Part shown: positions 33,097 through 41,710 of the stretch, piece by piece
Layout of the letters: each line of letters opens with the position of its first letter
Numbering within the stretch: position 1 is the stretch's first letter
Assembly (NCBI GenBank): GCA_023430685.1
Contig: JAEYZH010000057.1
Location: forward strand, 1 to 46,066
Direction: 5' to 3'
DNA length: 46,066 bases
Origin: Pseudomonadota bacterium
Lineage (GTDB): Bacteria; Pseudomonadota; Gammaproteobacteria; Xanthomonadales; Rhodanobacteraceae
Notes under the pieces: generated by a model
Database searches by the model: none
What the model was told of the DNA's origin: nothing
What the model saw: the letters and a program-made list of their open reading frames with translations, nothing else
Program-made: the position numbers and the translations under genes

Positions 33097-34475
33097 GCTC
33101 GCTGCGCACGCGCATCATCCGGCTGGTGCTCGCGAGCCTCGCCGCGATCATGCTGCCGCTGGCCGCGCTCGGTTACCTGCTCACGATGGAAGAGATCGAC
33201 GAGCTGTTCGAAGCGCGGCTCGCGCAGAGCGCGCGCACGATCAGCGCGCTGGTCGCGCAGGGCGCCCCCGTCGCGCCCGACCGGTTGATCGAGATCGCGT
33301 CCTGGCAGGACGACTACGGGGCGCCGCCCGCGGTGCGCGGGCACCGCTACGAAACGCAGATCGGCCTGCAGTACTGGACCTCCTCGAGCACGCTCGCGCT
33401 CGCGACGACGAACTTCCGCGAAGTGCCGCTGGATGCGGCACCGGTCGGTTACGCCGACATCCGCGTCGGCAAGCGCCACTGGCGCGTGTTCACGCTGCTC
33501 GATGCGCGGGGCCACTGGGTACGCGTCGGCGAACGCTACGACAGCCGGCGCGAGATCGGGCGCGCGATGGCCGCCGAGGCACTGGTGCCGATCCTGTTCG
33601 GCTTGCCGATCCTCGCGCTGGTGGTCGGCTGGGCCGTGCGTCGTGGCCTCGAGCCGATGCAGGAACTGGCCGACCGACTCGCCTCGCGCAAGGCCGACAG
33701 CATCGAACCGATCGGACTGCATGATCTCCCGGGCGAAATGGTGCCGGTGGTCGCCGCGCTGAACGCGCTGCTCGCGCGGCTCGCCGCCGCGCTCGACCAG
33801 GAACGCAGCTTCACCGCGCATGCCGCGCACGAGTTGCGCACGCCGCTCGCGGGCGCCCTCGTGCACCTCGAGAATGCGCGCGCGGCCGCGGGCAGCAATG
33901 GCGAGCGCGCCTCGCTCGAGGAAGCGCGCAGCGGCCTCGTGCGCCTGGGCCGCATCGTGAACCAGATGCTCGAGCTCGCGCGCTGGAATTCGGAGAAGCC
34001 GGGGCAGCTCCTGCCGGTCGACCTCGACCGCAGCGTCGACTACGAGCTGCAGCAGGTCGGCCTGTTCGCATCGGACCGGGACATCGAGATCGTGGTCCGG
34101 CGCGACGACTCGGCGCACCTCGTGCAGGGCTGGGAGCCCGGCATCCGCAGCCTGCTGCGCAACCTGCTCGACAACGCGATCCGCTACAACGTGCACGGCG
34201 GACGCATCACGATCGAACTGCGCGACACGCCGCAGGGATGCGTGCTCGCGATCGAGGACAATGGGCCGGGCATCGATCCCGCACTGCGCGAATCGATGCT
34301 GCAGCGTTTCCGGCGCGGTGGCATCACGACCGCGGAAGGCAGCGGCCTCGGATTGTCGCTGGTCGCGCGCGTGGTGCAGCTCCACCGCGCGCGGCTCGTG
34401 CTCGCGACGGCCGAAGGCGGCCACGGCCTGCGCGTCGAAGTCGCGTTCCCGCCGATGTCCGCACCGATCATTTGA
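33093..34475 (+). CDS. Membrane sensor histidine kinase (QseC/PmrB type)
   Basis: 460-aa inner-membrane kinase. TM1 is near residues 10-31 (VLASLAAIMLPLAALGYLLT). A ~135-residue periplasmic sensor follows, then TM2 near 168-188 (LVPILFGLPILALVVGWAV) and a short HAMP-like linker. His246 is the phospho-donor (FTAHAAHELRTPLAGAL). The ATPase has N-box Asn361 (LLDNAIRYNVHGG), DNGPGIDPALRE and GSGLGLSLVARV. The start is GTG at 33093 within a GTGA overlap. The neighbours suggest it senses cationic peptides or metals, but the sensor domain gives no direct evidence. Confidence 0.93.
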   Translation: MSSLRTRIIRLVLASLAAIMLPLAALGYLLTMEEIDELFEARLAQSARTISALVAQGAPVAPDRLIEIASWQDDYGAPPAVRGHRYETQIGLQYWTSSSTLALATTNFREVPLDAAPVGYADIRVGKRHWRVFTLLDARGHWVRVGERYDSRREIGRAMAAEALVPILFGLPILALVVGWAVRRGLEPMQELADRLASRKADSIEPIGLHDLPGEMVPVVAALNALLARLAAALDQERSFTAHAAHELRTPLAGALVHLENARAAAGSNGERASLEEARSGLVRLGRIVNQMLELARWNSEKPGQLLPVDLDRSVDYELQQVGLFASDRDIEIVVRRDDSAHLVQGWEPGIRSLLRNLLDNAIRYNVHGGRITIELRDTPQGCVLAIEDNGPGIDPALRESMLQRFRRGGITTAEGSGLGLSLVARVVQLHRARLVLATAEGGHGLRVEVAFPPMSAPII

Positions 34476-35980
34476 TGCCCCAGCAGGCCGTGGAAAGACT
34501 CGTCGATCGCCGCCCCTGGCTGCTCGCGTTGCTTGGCCTGGTGCTCGCGTTCGGCTTCCTCGGCAGCCGCGGGATCTGGGATCCCGACGAGGGTCGCTAC
34601 ACGAACGTCGCGCTCGTCATGCTCGACAGCGGCAACTGGCTCGATCCGATGCGCAACGAGGACATCGGGCACTGGACCAAGCCGCCGGTCGCGTATTGGC
34701 TGATCGCCGCGAGCGTGAAAGCGTTCGGCCAGAACACCTGGGCCGCGCGCCTGCCGATCGCGCTGTCGTTCCTCGCGTGCGGCTGGCTCGCATGGCGCAC
34801 CGCGCGGTGCCTGCAACCGGGCACCGAATCGACTGCCGCGGTGGTCTACCTGACGATGCTGTTGCCGGCCGGCGCGTCGCAACTGGTCACGACCGACTTC
34901 CCCCTCGCCGCGGCGCAGGCGCTCGCGATGCATGCGTTCGTCGAACACCGCTTCGGCGCGCCGCGCGCGAGCCGTGGCTGGCTGCTCGCGATGTGGGCCG
35001 CGTTCGCGCTCGCGTTCATGGTGAAGGGACCGCCGGCGCTGCTGCCGCTGGCCGCGATCGTCGCGTTCCGCCTGCTGGTGCCCGGTGGACCGGTGATCGG
35101 CACGCGCTGGCACCTCGGCGGGGTCGTGCTGTTCCTCGCGCTGGCCTTGCCCTGGTATCTCGTGGTCTCGCTGCGCCACGAAGGCCTGTTGCAGTACTTC
35201 CTCGGCGCGGAAGTCGTCGACCGTCTCGCGACCAACCGCTTCGGGCGCAACGGGCACTGGTACGGATGGATCGTGGTCTACCTGCCGACGCTGCTGCTTG
35301 GCACGCTGCCATGGACGCGCAGCCTCTGGCGCTGGGCGCGCGCGCTCCCGGCGCAGGCGCGTGCGTGGCGCGATCGCCACGTGCGCGAACGGCACGCGGG
35401 CGCGATCCTCGTCGCATTGTGGATCCTGCTGCCGTTGCTGGTGTTCTGCATCGCGCGCTCGCGCCTGCCGCTGTACCTGCTGCCGGTGTTCGTGCCGATC
35501 GCGATCGCGGTCGCGACGCGCCGCGCGACCGACGGCATAACGTTGCCGCGACCGCGCTGGCTCGCCGCGTGGGTGGTCGCGCTGCTCGCCCTGCGCCTCG
35601 CGGCCGCCGCATTCCCGACGCACAAGGACGCCTCGGCGTGGGCGGATGCGATCCGCGCACGCGCGACGGCACCCGTGCGCGAAGTCGTGTTCGTCGAGGA
35701 CATGGCGCGCTACGGCCTGCACCTGCATCTCGACGCGGAGATCGAGAAGCTGTCGCTGGATGCGCCGCCGCAACCGCGCTTCAATCCCGAGTACGACGAA
35801 CCGCTGTCGCGCGAACTCGAGGAATCGGCGACCGAAACCGGCGTGCTCTACGTGGCCAAGGCGCACGCGTGGCCCGCGGTCCGCGATCGCGTCGCCGCGC
35901 TCGGCTACCGCGCGACGCCGCTCGGCACGCCGTTCGATGGTCGCGTGATGTTCGAGGTGGAACGCGGCGCGCGGCCCTGA
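34475..35980 (+). CDS. ArnT-like lipid-A aminoarabinose/glycosyl transferase
   Basis: 501-aa GT83/PMT-type membrane glycosyltransferase with an N-terminal catalytic motif GIWDPDEGRYTNVA (Asp36-Pro-Asp38-Glu39, on the periplasmic side), TKPPVAYWLIA in the first loop, and TTDFPLAAAQALAMHAFVEH. About eleven helices precede a soluble C-terminal domain (~residues 400-501). ArnT moves 4-amino-4-deoxy-L-arabinose from undecaprenyl phosphate to lipid A, lowering negative charge. The other arn genes are not in the window, so a different sugar is possible. The ATG at 34475 shares one base with the kinase stop (TGATG), so all three genes form an overlapping operon. Confidence 0.85.
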   Translation: MPQQAVERLVDRRPWLLALLGLVLAFGFLGSRGIWDPDEGRYTNVALVMLDSGNWLDPMRNEDIGHWTKPPVAYWLIAASVKAFGQNTWAARLPIALSFLACGWLAWRTARCLQPGTESTAAVVYLTMLLPAGASQLVTTDFPLAAAQALAMHAFVEHRFGAPRASRGWLLAMWAAFALAFMVKGPPALLPLAAIVAFRLLVPGGPVIGTRWHLGGVVLFLALALPWYLVVSLRHEGLLQYFLGAEVVDRLATNRFGRNGHWYGWIVVYLPTLLLGTLPWTRSLWRWARALPAQARAWRDRHVRERHAGAILVALWILLPLLVFCIARSRLPLYLLPVFVPIAIAVATRRATDGITLPRPRWLAAWVVALLALRLAAAAFPTHKDASAWADAIRARATAPVREVVFVEDMARYGLHLHLDAEIEKLSLDAPPQPRFNPEYDEPLSRELEESATETGVLYVAKAHAWPAVRDRVAALGYRATPLGTPFDGRVMFEVERGARP

Positions 35981-35987
35981 ACGGGCG

Positions 35988-36686
35988 TCAGCGCATGTCG
36001 GCGCGGCCGGGTGCGCCGGCCGCGGCAAGATAGCCCGCGAGCCCGCGTTCGGCGGTTTCGACGAACGCTTCGCCGGTCGGTTCGAGGCTGGCGATGCGGT
36101 CCGGGCGGAAACTGCGGAAGTCGCGACGCAGCCGGCACCAGCCGCCGAGCGTCCATACGCGCCCCCAGAACGCGAGGCAGAGCGGCTCGACCTCGCGTTG
36201 GCTCGCCGCGCCCGATTCGTTGCGGTACTCGAGGCGCAGGACCTGGCGCGCGGAGATCGCCTCGTGCAGGCGGTCGATCAAGCCGGTTTCGACTTCGTAC
36301 CAGGCAGCCGGCGCGAAAATGCGCGATTGCCGCGTGCGCTCGCGCAGCTCCGGCGGCAGCACCGCCTCGATCTTGAGCAGCGCCGCCTGGGCGCCATGGC
36401 TCAGGCGCTTGCCCGCGAACGCCTTGACGAAACGCGAGCCGACCACGAGCGCTTCGATTTCGTCGGCGTTGAACATCAGCGGCGGGATATCCGAGCCCTT
36501 GCGCAGCATGTAGCCGACGCCGGCCTCGCCTTCGATCGGCACGCCGGAGCGTTGCAGGTCGGCGACGTCGCGGTAGACGGTGCGCAGCGACACCGCGAGC
36601 GTCTCCGCGAGCGCGCGCGCCTGCAGCGCGGAACGCCGCCCGCGCAATGCGTGGATGATGAGGAACAACCGGTCGGCACGCCGCAT
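35988..36686 (-). CDS. YafY-type WYL-domain transcriptional regulator
   Basis: 232-aa regulator. An N-terminal HTH_11 domain (ADRLFLIIHALRGRRSALQA, then LAVSLRTVYRDVADLQRSGV) is followed by a linker and a WYL domain (LRLEYRNESGAASQREVEPL, then CLAFWGRVWTLGGWCRLRRD). The C-terminal FRSFRPDRIASLEPTGEAF is typical. The WYL domain is thought to bind nucleic acids or small ligands. It is convergent with the ArnT-like gene (7-base gap) and lies 88 bases downstream of the NIPSNAP gene on the same strand. The target gene is unknown. Confidence 0.9.
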   Translation of the reverse strand: MRRADRLFLIIHALRGRRSALQARALAETLAVSLRTVYRDVADLQRSGVPIEGEAGVGYMLRKGSDIPPLMFNADEIEALVVGSRFVKAFAGKRLSHGAQAALLKIEAVLPPELRERTRQSRIFAPAAWYEVETGLIDRLHEAISARQVLRLEYRNESGAASQREVEPLCLAFWGRVWTLGGWCRLRRDFRSFRPDRIASLEPTGEAFVETAERGLAGYLAAAGAPGRADMR

Positions 36687-36774
36687 CCCGTGCTTCTAGG
36701 ACAAGCGCCCGTTGCGCGCAAGCGCGACGCGACTCATGTCGGTCTCCGTCGGGGGTGGGCAGGCCAAGCCGCGC

Positions 36775-37500
36775 TCAGCCGCGCAGGCTCGAGCGCGGCG
36801 TCGGCGCGAGTCGCAGCATCTGCACGGCGCCGCGGCTGCGCGGCTCGAGCATGGACGCGGCAGCACGCCATCCGGGCTGGTGGCGCAGGCGCGCGAAGTG
36901 CGCGGCATGGTGGTGCGCATCGGCGAATGCGCACAGGCACACGAGCACGTGCTCGCCTTCGCGCACCGGCAGCGCGGGGAACGTGTTGCGCGCGTACTCG
37001 CTCGTGTAGCTCGCGAGCACCCGCGCGCCCGACTCGCGCAGCGCGGGCAGCAGCGAACGCGCGAGCGCCGCGGCGAGCGCCGCATCGACGGGCTCGGACA
37101 GCGGCCAGGTCATCGCGGTCACGAGCCCCGCCGCGCGCGCCGGCTCGCCGGACCCGGCGCGACGCGGGGTCGCAGCGAGTCCGCTCCCCGCGAGCAACGG
37201 GCGCAGCAGCAGCACGTCGTCGGAATCGATCATCGTCGCGTTCGCCGCGGCGCGGTGGGCCTGCCAGACCGGTCCGCCGTAGAAGCGCGCGAGTGCCTGC
37301 GCGCGGCTGTCCATGTCGGTGAAGCCGCGCAGCCAGACGAAGCGATCATCGTCGTCGAGGTCGCGGAACTGGCCGAGCAGGTGCATGCCGCAGGCCTCCT
37401 GTGATTCGACGAACCTGCGTTCGAACAGGTCGATCAGCGCATCGCGCCGTCCGCGATGCACGGTGTAGCGGCGCAGCTCCACGATGTCCGGCGAGCGCAT
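36775..37500 (-). CDS. NIPSNAP family protein
   Basis: 241-aa cytoplasmic protein with the NIPSNAP pattern at the start (DIVELRRYTVHRGRRDALID, LFERRFVESQEACGMHLLGQ, then DRFVWLRGFTDMDSRAQALA and FYGGPVWQAHRAAANATMID). The second half may be a diverged second ferredoxin-like module (EGEHVLVCLCAFADAHHHAA). The biochemical role of bacterial NIPSNAP proteins is not established. The ATG at 37500 begins just before the domain; an in-frame ATG at 37608 would add 36 low-complexity residues. Upstream, 37501-37703 shows no gene. Confidence 0.8.
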   Translation of the reverse strand: MRSPDIVELRRYTVHRGRRDALIDLFERRFVESQEACGMHLLGQFRDLDDDDRFVWLRGFTDMDSRAQALARFYGGPVWQAHRAAANATMIDSDDVLLLRPLLAGSGLAATPRRAGSGEPARAAGLVTAMTWPLSEPVDAALAAALARSLLPALRESGARVLASYTSEYARNTFPALPVREGEHVLVCLCAFADAHHHAAHFARLRHQPGWRAAASMLEPRSRGAVQMLRLAPTPRSSLRG

Positions 37501-37703
37501 CGGTGCCAGAGGAGCCGGAGCGTCCACGCGAGCGTTCGGCGGCAGGCGCGCACCGCGGCGGCTGGTGGCCGCGGCGGCATCGTGGGGTCGTGCTTCTGGC
37601 TGCCACATGCTCGCGCTCCGGACGTGCGCAATCGCACACCCGCAGCGTGCGCCGACCCTGCTGACAGCCTGATGGCAGCAGGCTGCCGATTGCAGGGCGG
37701 CGG

Positions 37704-39462
37704 TCAGGACGCCGGATCGAAGCCGTCGGCGTAGATCGTGTCGAGCGTCGTCACCTGCGACTCGAACGCGCCGAGGTCGCGCGGGCCGTGCTGGTTCGGC
37801 AGGTTCGCGGTATCGACGTCGCGCGGGTTGCCGTCGAAGTCGGTTCCGCCGCCGACCGGCGCGACGTCGATGCCGAGCGAACCCGGCGCGAGACGGCCAT
37901 ACCCGTCGCGGTACGTGGGCTGGCCCAGCATGATCTCGTCGGTCGGCTGCGCACCTGCGTTGTTGTGCGCGAGCACGCGGTCGAGGTGCGTCGTCGCGAC
38001 CGGCCCATTGCTGAGATAGACCAGCGCCTGCGGCTGGTCGATGATGCTGTTGACGACCTGGAACAGCGTCGGATCGCTGCCGACCAGGCTGATCTGGAAG
38101 CTGCCGTCGTTGCCCGCGATCGTCGAATCCCAGATGTCGACGATGCCGCCGTTGAGCGCCTCGAACACGTTGTCGCAGTGTGTTGCCGAGCACGAGGGAC
38201 TGCGTCAACGTGATCGACGCGGTGCTCGCCGCCGCGCCGAGGTTGGTCGAGAGGATCGATGTCGCGTCGTTGTGGCCGATGAGGACGCGATCGAGCGTGA
38301 TCGACGCATCGCGCGCCGCCGCGATCAACGGAAGGTCCGGGCCGGCATGGTTCGCGCGAATCCGGTTGCAGCCGCTGGTGACCGGGCACGCAAGGTCGGC
38401 GTCCGGCGGGAATCCGCAGGCATCGTTGGCCTCGGGATTGACATGCAGGAAGGCCTGCCGTCCGTAGGCGTTGAGCGGGGCATTGAACGACGAGCCGCCA
38501 TTGCCCTCGACCCGCACGTTCCGGAGGCAGACGTCGGTTCGGCCTGGCGCGTCGTACGCAACCAGTCGGACGGCTCCGAGGCCGTTGGCGGTGATCTTCA
38601 ACGGATGGGCCGCATCGATCGAATGGAGCAGGGTGGGCGCGGACGATGCTTCCCCGATGCCTTCGACCAGGATGCCCAAGCCGCCGTTGCCATCGATGAC
38701 GGCGCCGGTCGCACCCACCTGTGCGGAAGCCGGGGCTCTGACGAAGATCCCGCTGCCCGCATTGTGCCGGATCGAATTGCCGTCGCCCTTGATCCGCAGG
38801 CGTGCTTCACCTTCGACCACCGCACCGTGCGCGCTCTGGTCCGTCACTTCGACGCCACCCTCGAATTCGACCAGGGCCGCACCGTTCTGGCCATCGACAT
38901 GGAGGCCCGCGCCCCAGGCGTCGAGCTCGTTGCTTTCCGCGATGCGCACGTTCGACAGCAGGAGGGTGCCGCTGCCGCGAAAGTCGATTCCACCCCCGCC
39001 GAACGCGCCCTCGCCGGTTCCACCCTGCATCCAGAAGCCGCGGAATCTCGCGTCCACATGGCCGCGCAACCGCACGGTCGGGCGATTGGCGTCGCCGCCG
39101 TAGAGGCTCGCCTTGCCGAATGCAGTCGGCGCGAGCGTCGTGCAGTCGGCATAGCCACCGACGATCTCGAGCACGAGGTCTTCGCGCAGGCCCTGCAGCA
39201 GCAGGTTCTCGTGATGGACGCCGTCGTCGACGTCGTCGGTGACGAGGATCAGGTTGTAGCCGCCGAACCCGTTCGCGCGCTCGATCGCGCCGCGGATCGT
39301 CGCGACCGTGCAGTCAGGCCCGCGCCCGACCACGATCGCGCCCGCAAGCACCGGGTGCGCATGCGCGGCCAGGGCCAATATCCATGCGAGCGCGGCGAAA
39401 CGGGTCCGGCCCATGGGTCGTGCGCGTGTCGCGATCGACCGCCGAATATCGTTGAAGCTCAT
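37704..39462 (-). pseudogene. Secreted parallel beta-helix-type protein, broken by a frameshift, with C-terminal DGF tag
   Basis: A ~585-codon gene in two frames. The first part (39462 to ~38180) has a signal peptide (RFAALAWILALAAHAHPVLA), then right-handed beta-helix-like sequence rich in G-x-G and N ladders (LLLSNVRIAESNELDAWGAG, LRIKGDGNSIRHNAGSGIFV). The second part (about 38175 to 37704) continues the same pattern from VFEALNGGIVDIWDSTIAGN and ends DTIYADGFDPAS. One missing base near 38175-38180 (CTG then CGACAAC; an extra T would read L-C-D-N) joins them. It may be a real mutation or a sequencing error. The start at 39462 has GGAG nearby; 39414 is the alternative. Divergent from an AraC regulator. 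Confidence 0.75.
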
Positions 39463-39643
39463 GTCGGTGCTGCTCCATTGGAGGCTCGGAAGAGCCGTGG
39501 TTGAAGTACTCGAAGACGTCGGATATCCATTGGTCGCGCGATGCGATCGCTTCGCCCGATCGAAGGTGCGGGCCATCGGCCGATCGCGCATGGTTTCCGT
39601 CACGCGCCATCACGCCCGCAGCGCGGGCCCATCCGGACACGCC

Positions 39644-40531
39644 ATGCCAGCCGCATCCAGGACCACTCGACGCACGTTCCTTGAAGGTCCGCTCGTGCGC
39701 ATCGGCGATCTCACGGTGCGCCCCGCGAACGATGCGATCGGCCCGGTCGAACAAGAGGACCGGTTCCTGCTGGTGCTGCCGACCTCGGGCGTGTTCGCGT
39801 TGCACGACAGCCCGAACCGGCGCCGCGTGGTGACCGCAAACCACGCCGTGCTCGTCCCAGCGGACGCGCCGTACCGGATCAGTTTCCCGGCTGCGATCGG
39901 GGACCATGCGCTCACGCTGCGCCTCTCCGCCGAGGCGCTCGAGGCCGCGTTGCCGCTCGCCTGCACGCGGCGCGGCATCGAGCGCTCGTTGCTCGGCTTC
40001 CGCATGCTGTTGCCGCCGCCCGTGATGCTCGCGAGGAACCTGTTCTGGCGTCGGCTCGCCCTGCACGAGGCGGATGCACTCGGTGCGGAGGAGTTCGGCA
40101 TGCGCCTGTTCGACCTCGTGCTGCAGGCGTCGGACGTGGCGTGCGCGCGCCGTCGAGGCACCACCCGCGGCGCGGCGCGGCAGCGACAGATCGAGCGCGT
40201 GAAGGAAGCGGTCGCGGTATCGCCCGACCGCAAGTGGTCGCTGCACCTGCTGGCCGAACTCGCGTGCACCTCGCCCTGCCACCTCGCGCGCGTGTTCCGC
40301 GAATCGACCGGGACGTCCATCCATCAGTACCTCCTTCGCCTGCGACTCGCTCTCGCGCTCCGCCGGCTGCTCGCGTCCGAGGCGGACCTCGCGACGATCG
40401 CGAGCGACCTCGGGTTCTCGAGCCACAGTCATTTCAGTGCGCGCTTCCGCGCGTTGTTCGGTACGACGCCGACCGAAATCCGCCGGAACGGCGGCGGCGC
40501 CCTCGGTGGGCTGCCCGCGCTGCTCGCGTGA
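39644..40531 (+). CDS. AraC family transcriptional regulator
   Basis: 295-aa regulator. The N-terminal ligand/dimerisation domain is cupin-like (EDRFLLVLPTSGVFALHDSP, ANHAVLVPADAPYRISFPAA). The C-terminal pair of helix-turn-helix motifs is LLAELACTSPCHLARVFRES and TIASDLGFSSHSHFSARFRA, followed by LFGTTPTEIRRN. The ATG at 39644 is favoured; in-frame starts at 39590 and further upstream would add arginine-rich sequence without similarity. The effector is unknown. It is divergent from the beta-helix gene (181-base gap), a possible target. Confidence 0.85.
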   Translation: MPAASRTTRRTFLEGPLVRIGDLTVRPANDAIGPVEQEDRFLLVLPTSGVFALHDSPNRRRVVTANHAVLVPADAPYRISFPAAIGDHALTLRLSAEALEAALPLACTRRGIERSLLGFRMLLPPPVMLARNLFWRRLALHEADALGAEEFGMRLFDLVLQASDVACARRRGTTRGAARQRQIERVKEAVAVSPDRKWSLHLLAELACTSPCHLARVFRESTGTSIHQYLLRLRLALALRRLLASEADLATIASDLGFSSHSHFSARFRALFGTTPTEIRRNGGGALGGLPALLA

Positions 40532-40540
40532 TCGGGGCGG

Positions 40541-41425
40541 CTACGCCGCCGGCGCCTTGTGCACGGTGATGTGCGCCTGGATGCAGCGCCAGCGGCCGTC
40601 CTGCTTGAGCCAGATGTCGGTGTAGCGGTTCTCGCCCTTGCGCCCGTCCTTGCGCACGTAGGCGTTCTCGGCCGATATGAGTGCGACCTCGCCGAAGCGG
40701 CGGATGCGCACGTTGTCGACCGGGAAGGCTTGCATCTGCTCGGCGAACACCGGCTTCGCGAAATCCGCGAGCGCGCCCGCGCGGTCATGGAAGGAACCAT
40801 CGCCGTAGACGACGTTGTAGTCGGGCGCGAGATGCGCGTCGTACCAGGCGACGTCGGCTTCGCGGAACGCGTTCACGTAGTTCGCGTTGAGCGCGCGCAG
40901 GACCGTGTCGTCGTCGCCTTGCGGATCCTCGCCCTGCCACGGCGCGAAATCGGGAACCGCGGCGGTCTGCATCCGCACCGGCGTGCCGTCCTTGAGGCGC
41001 GTGTTGGCGCCGCCCTGCAGCTGCCAGGACTCGCCGCTCCAGACGTACACGTCGGTATAGCGCACGCGCGCGGGGCGCGACCCCGCACGCTGCGCCTCGA
41101 ACACGCCCTGGACGATCGCCACCGGCCCGTACAGCCGCACGTCGATGTCGGAGTAGGACGCGCCTTCGTAGCGCGCGGGTTCGCGCATGCCGGCGAGGAA
41201 TTCGGTACGCCCGTGCCAGGCGCCGCTGCTCGCGAGCGCGAGGAAGTCCTCGCCGGCGAGCGCCTCCATGTAGGCATTGTCGGGGTGGATGCTGGCCTCG
41301 ACGAAGCGATGGTTGATCGCGCGCAGCTGGGCGGCGGCGAGTTCGGGCGCGGGGACGGGCGCGGCGGACGCTGCCGCGGAGAGGCCGATCGAGAGGACGA
41401 ACGCAGGGAGCAGGAAGGGATTCAC
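40541..41425 (-). CDS. Exported protein with two NTF2-like (DUF4440/SnoaL-type) domains
   Basis: 294-aa exported protein. The signal peptide is FLLPAFVLSIGLSAAASAAP. Two successive NTF2-like cone domains follow: residues ~25-150 (AAAQLRAINHRFVEASIHPD ... YTDVYVWSGESWQLQGGANT) and ~170-290 (VLRALNANYVNAFREADVAW ... YTDIWLKQDGRWRCIQAHIT). They look like an internal duplication, each ending in a W-x-L/C-Q strand. Enzymatic or binding function is unknown. The GTG at 41425 is preceded by GAGGA five bases away and begins the signal peptide (VNPFLLP); no ATG fits. The 285-base gap to divergent fbp shows no gene. Confidence 0.8.
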   Translation of the reverse strand: MNPFLLPAFVLSIGLSAAASAAPVPAPELAAAQLRAINHRFVEASIHPDNAYMEALAGEDFLALASSGAWHGRTEFLAGMREPARYEGASYSDIDVRLYGPVAIVQGVFEAQRAGSRPARVRYTDVYVWSGESWQLQGGANTRLKDGTPVRMQTAAVPDFAPWQGEDPQGDDDTVLRALNANYVNAFREADVAWYDAHLAPDYNVVYGDGSFHDRAGALADFAKPVFAEQMQAFPVDNVRIRRFGEVALISAENAYVRKDGRKGENRYTDIWLKQDGRWRCIQAHITVHKAPAA

Positions 41426-41710
41426 GGAAATCCTCGGATGTGGATACGCGGCAGCGCGCCGCAGGTATTGCCGGCGCGCCGATGCACGCCGACGAGGCAC
41501 GGTACGCAGCGCGTCGGGCGCGCGCTGTCACGATCCTGCGGTTTGCGTGGTGACGCGTGCGTGCCGGTCGCACCGACGCGGTCGTCGACGTGCCGGCGCG
41601 CCCGCACGGCGCCGGACGAGGCAGCACACCCGGCGCACGCGTGCCCCGGACTGGTCCGCGCGCGCGATCCGCACCACAATGGCGGTTTCCGATGCCGCCG
41701 CGGAGCGCTG

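Noticed and set aside
34184..36028. A 614-codon antisense frame over the kinase and ArnT-like genes
   Set aside because: Low-complexity R/A/H-rich translation; sense genes are well supported.
38140..38200. Programmed frameshift in the beta-helix gene
   Set aside because: No slippery heptamer or following pseudoknot-like structure is evident; a simple indel or sequencing error is more economical.
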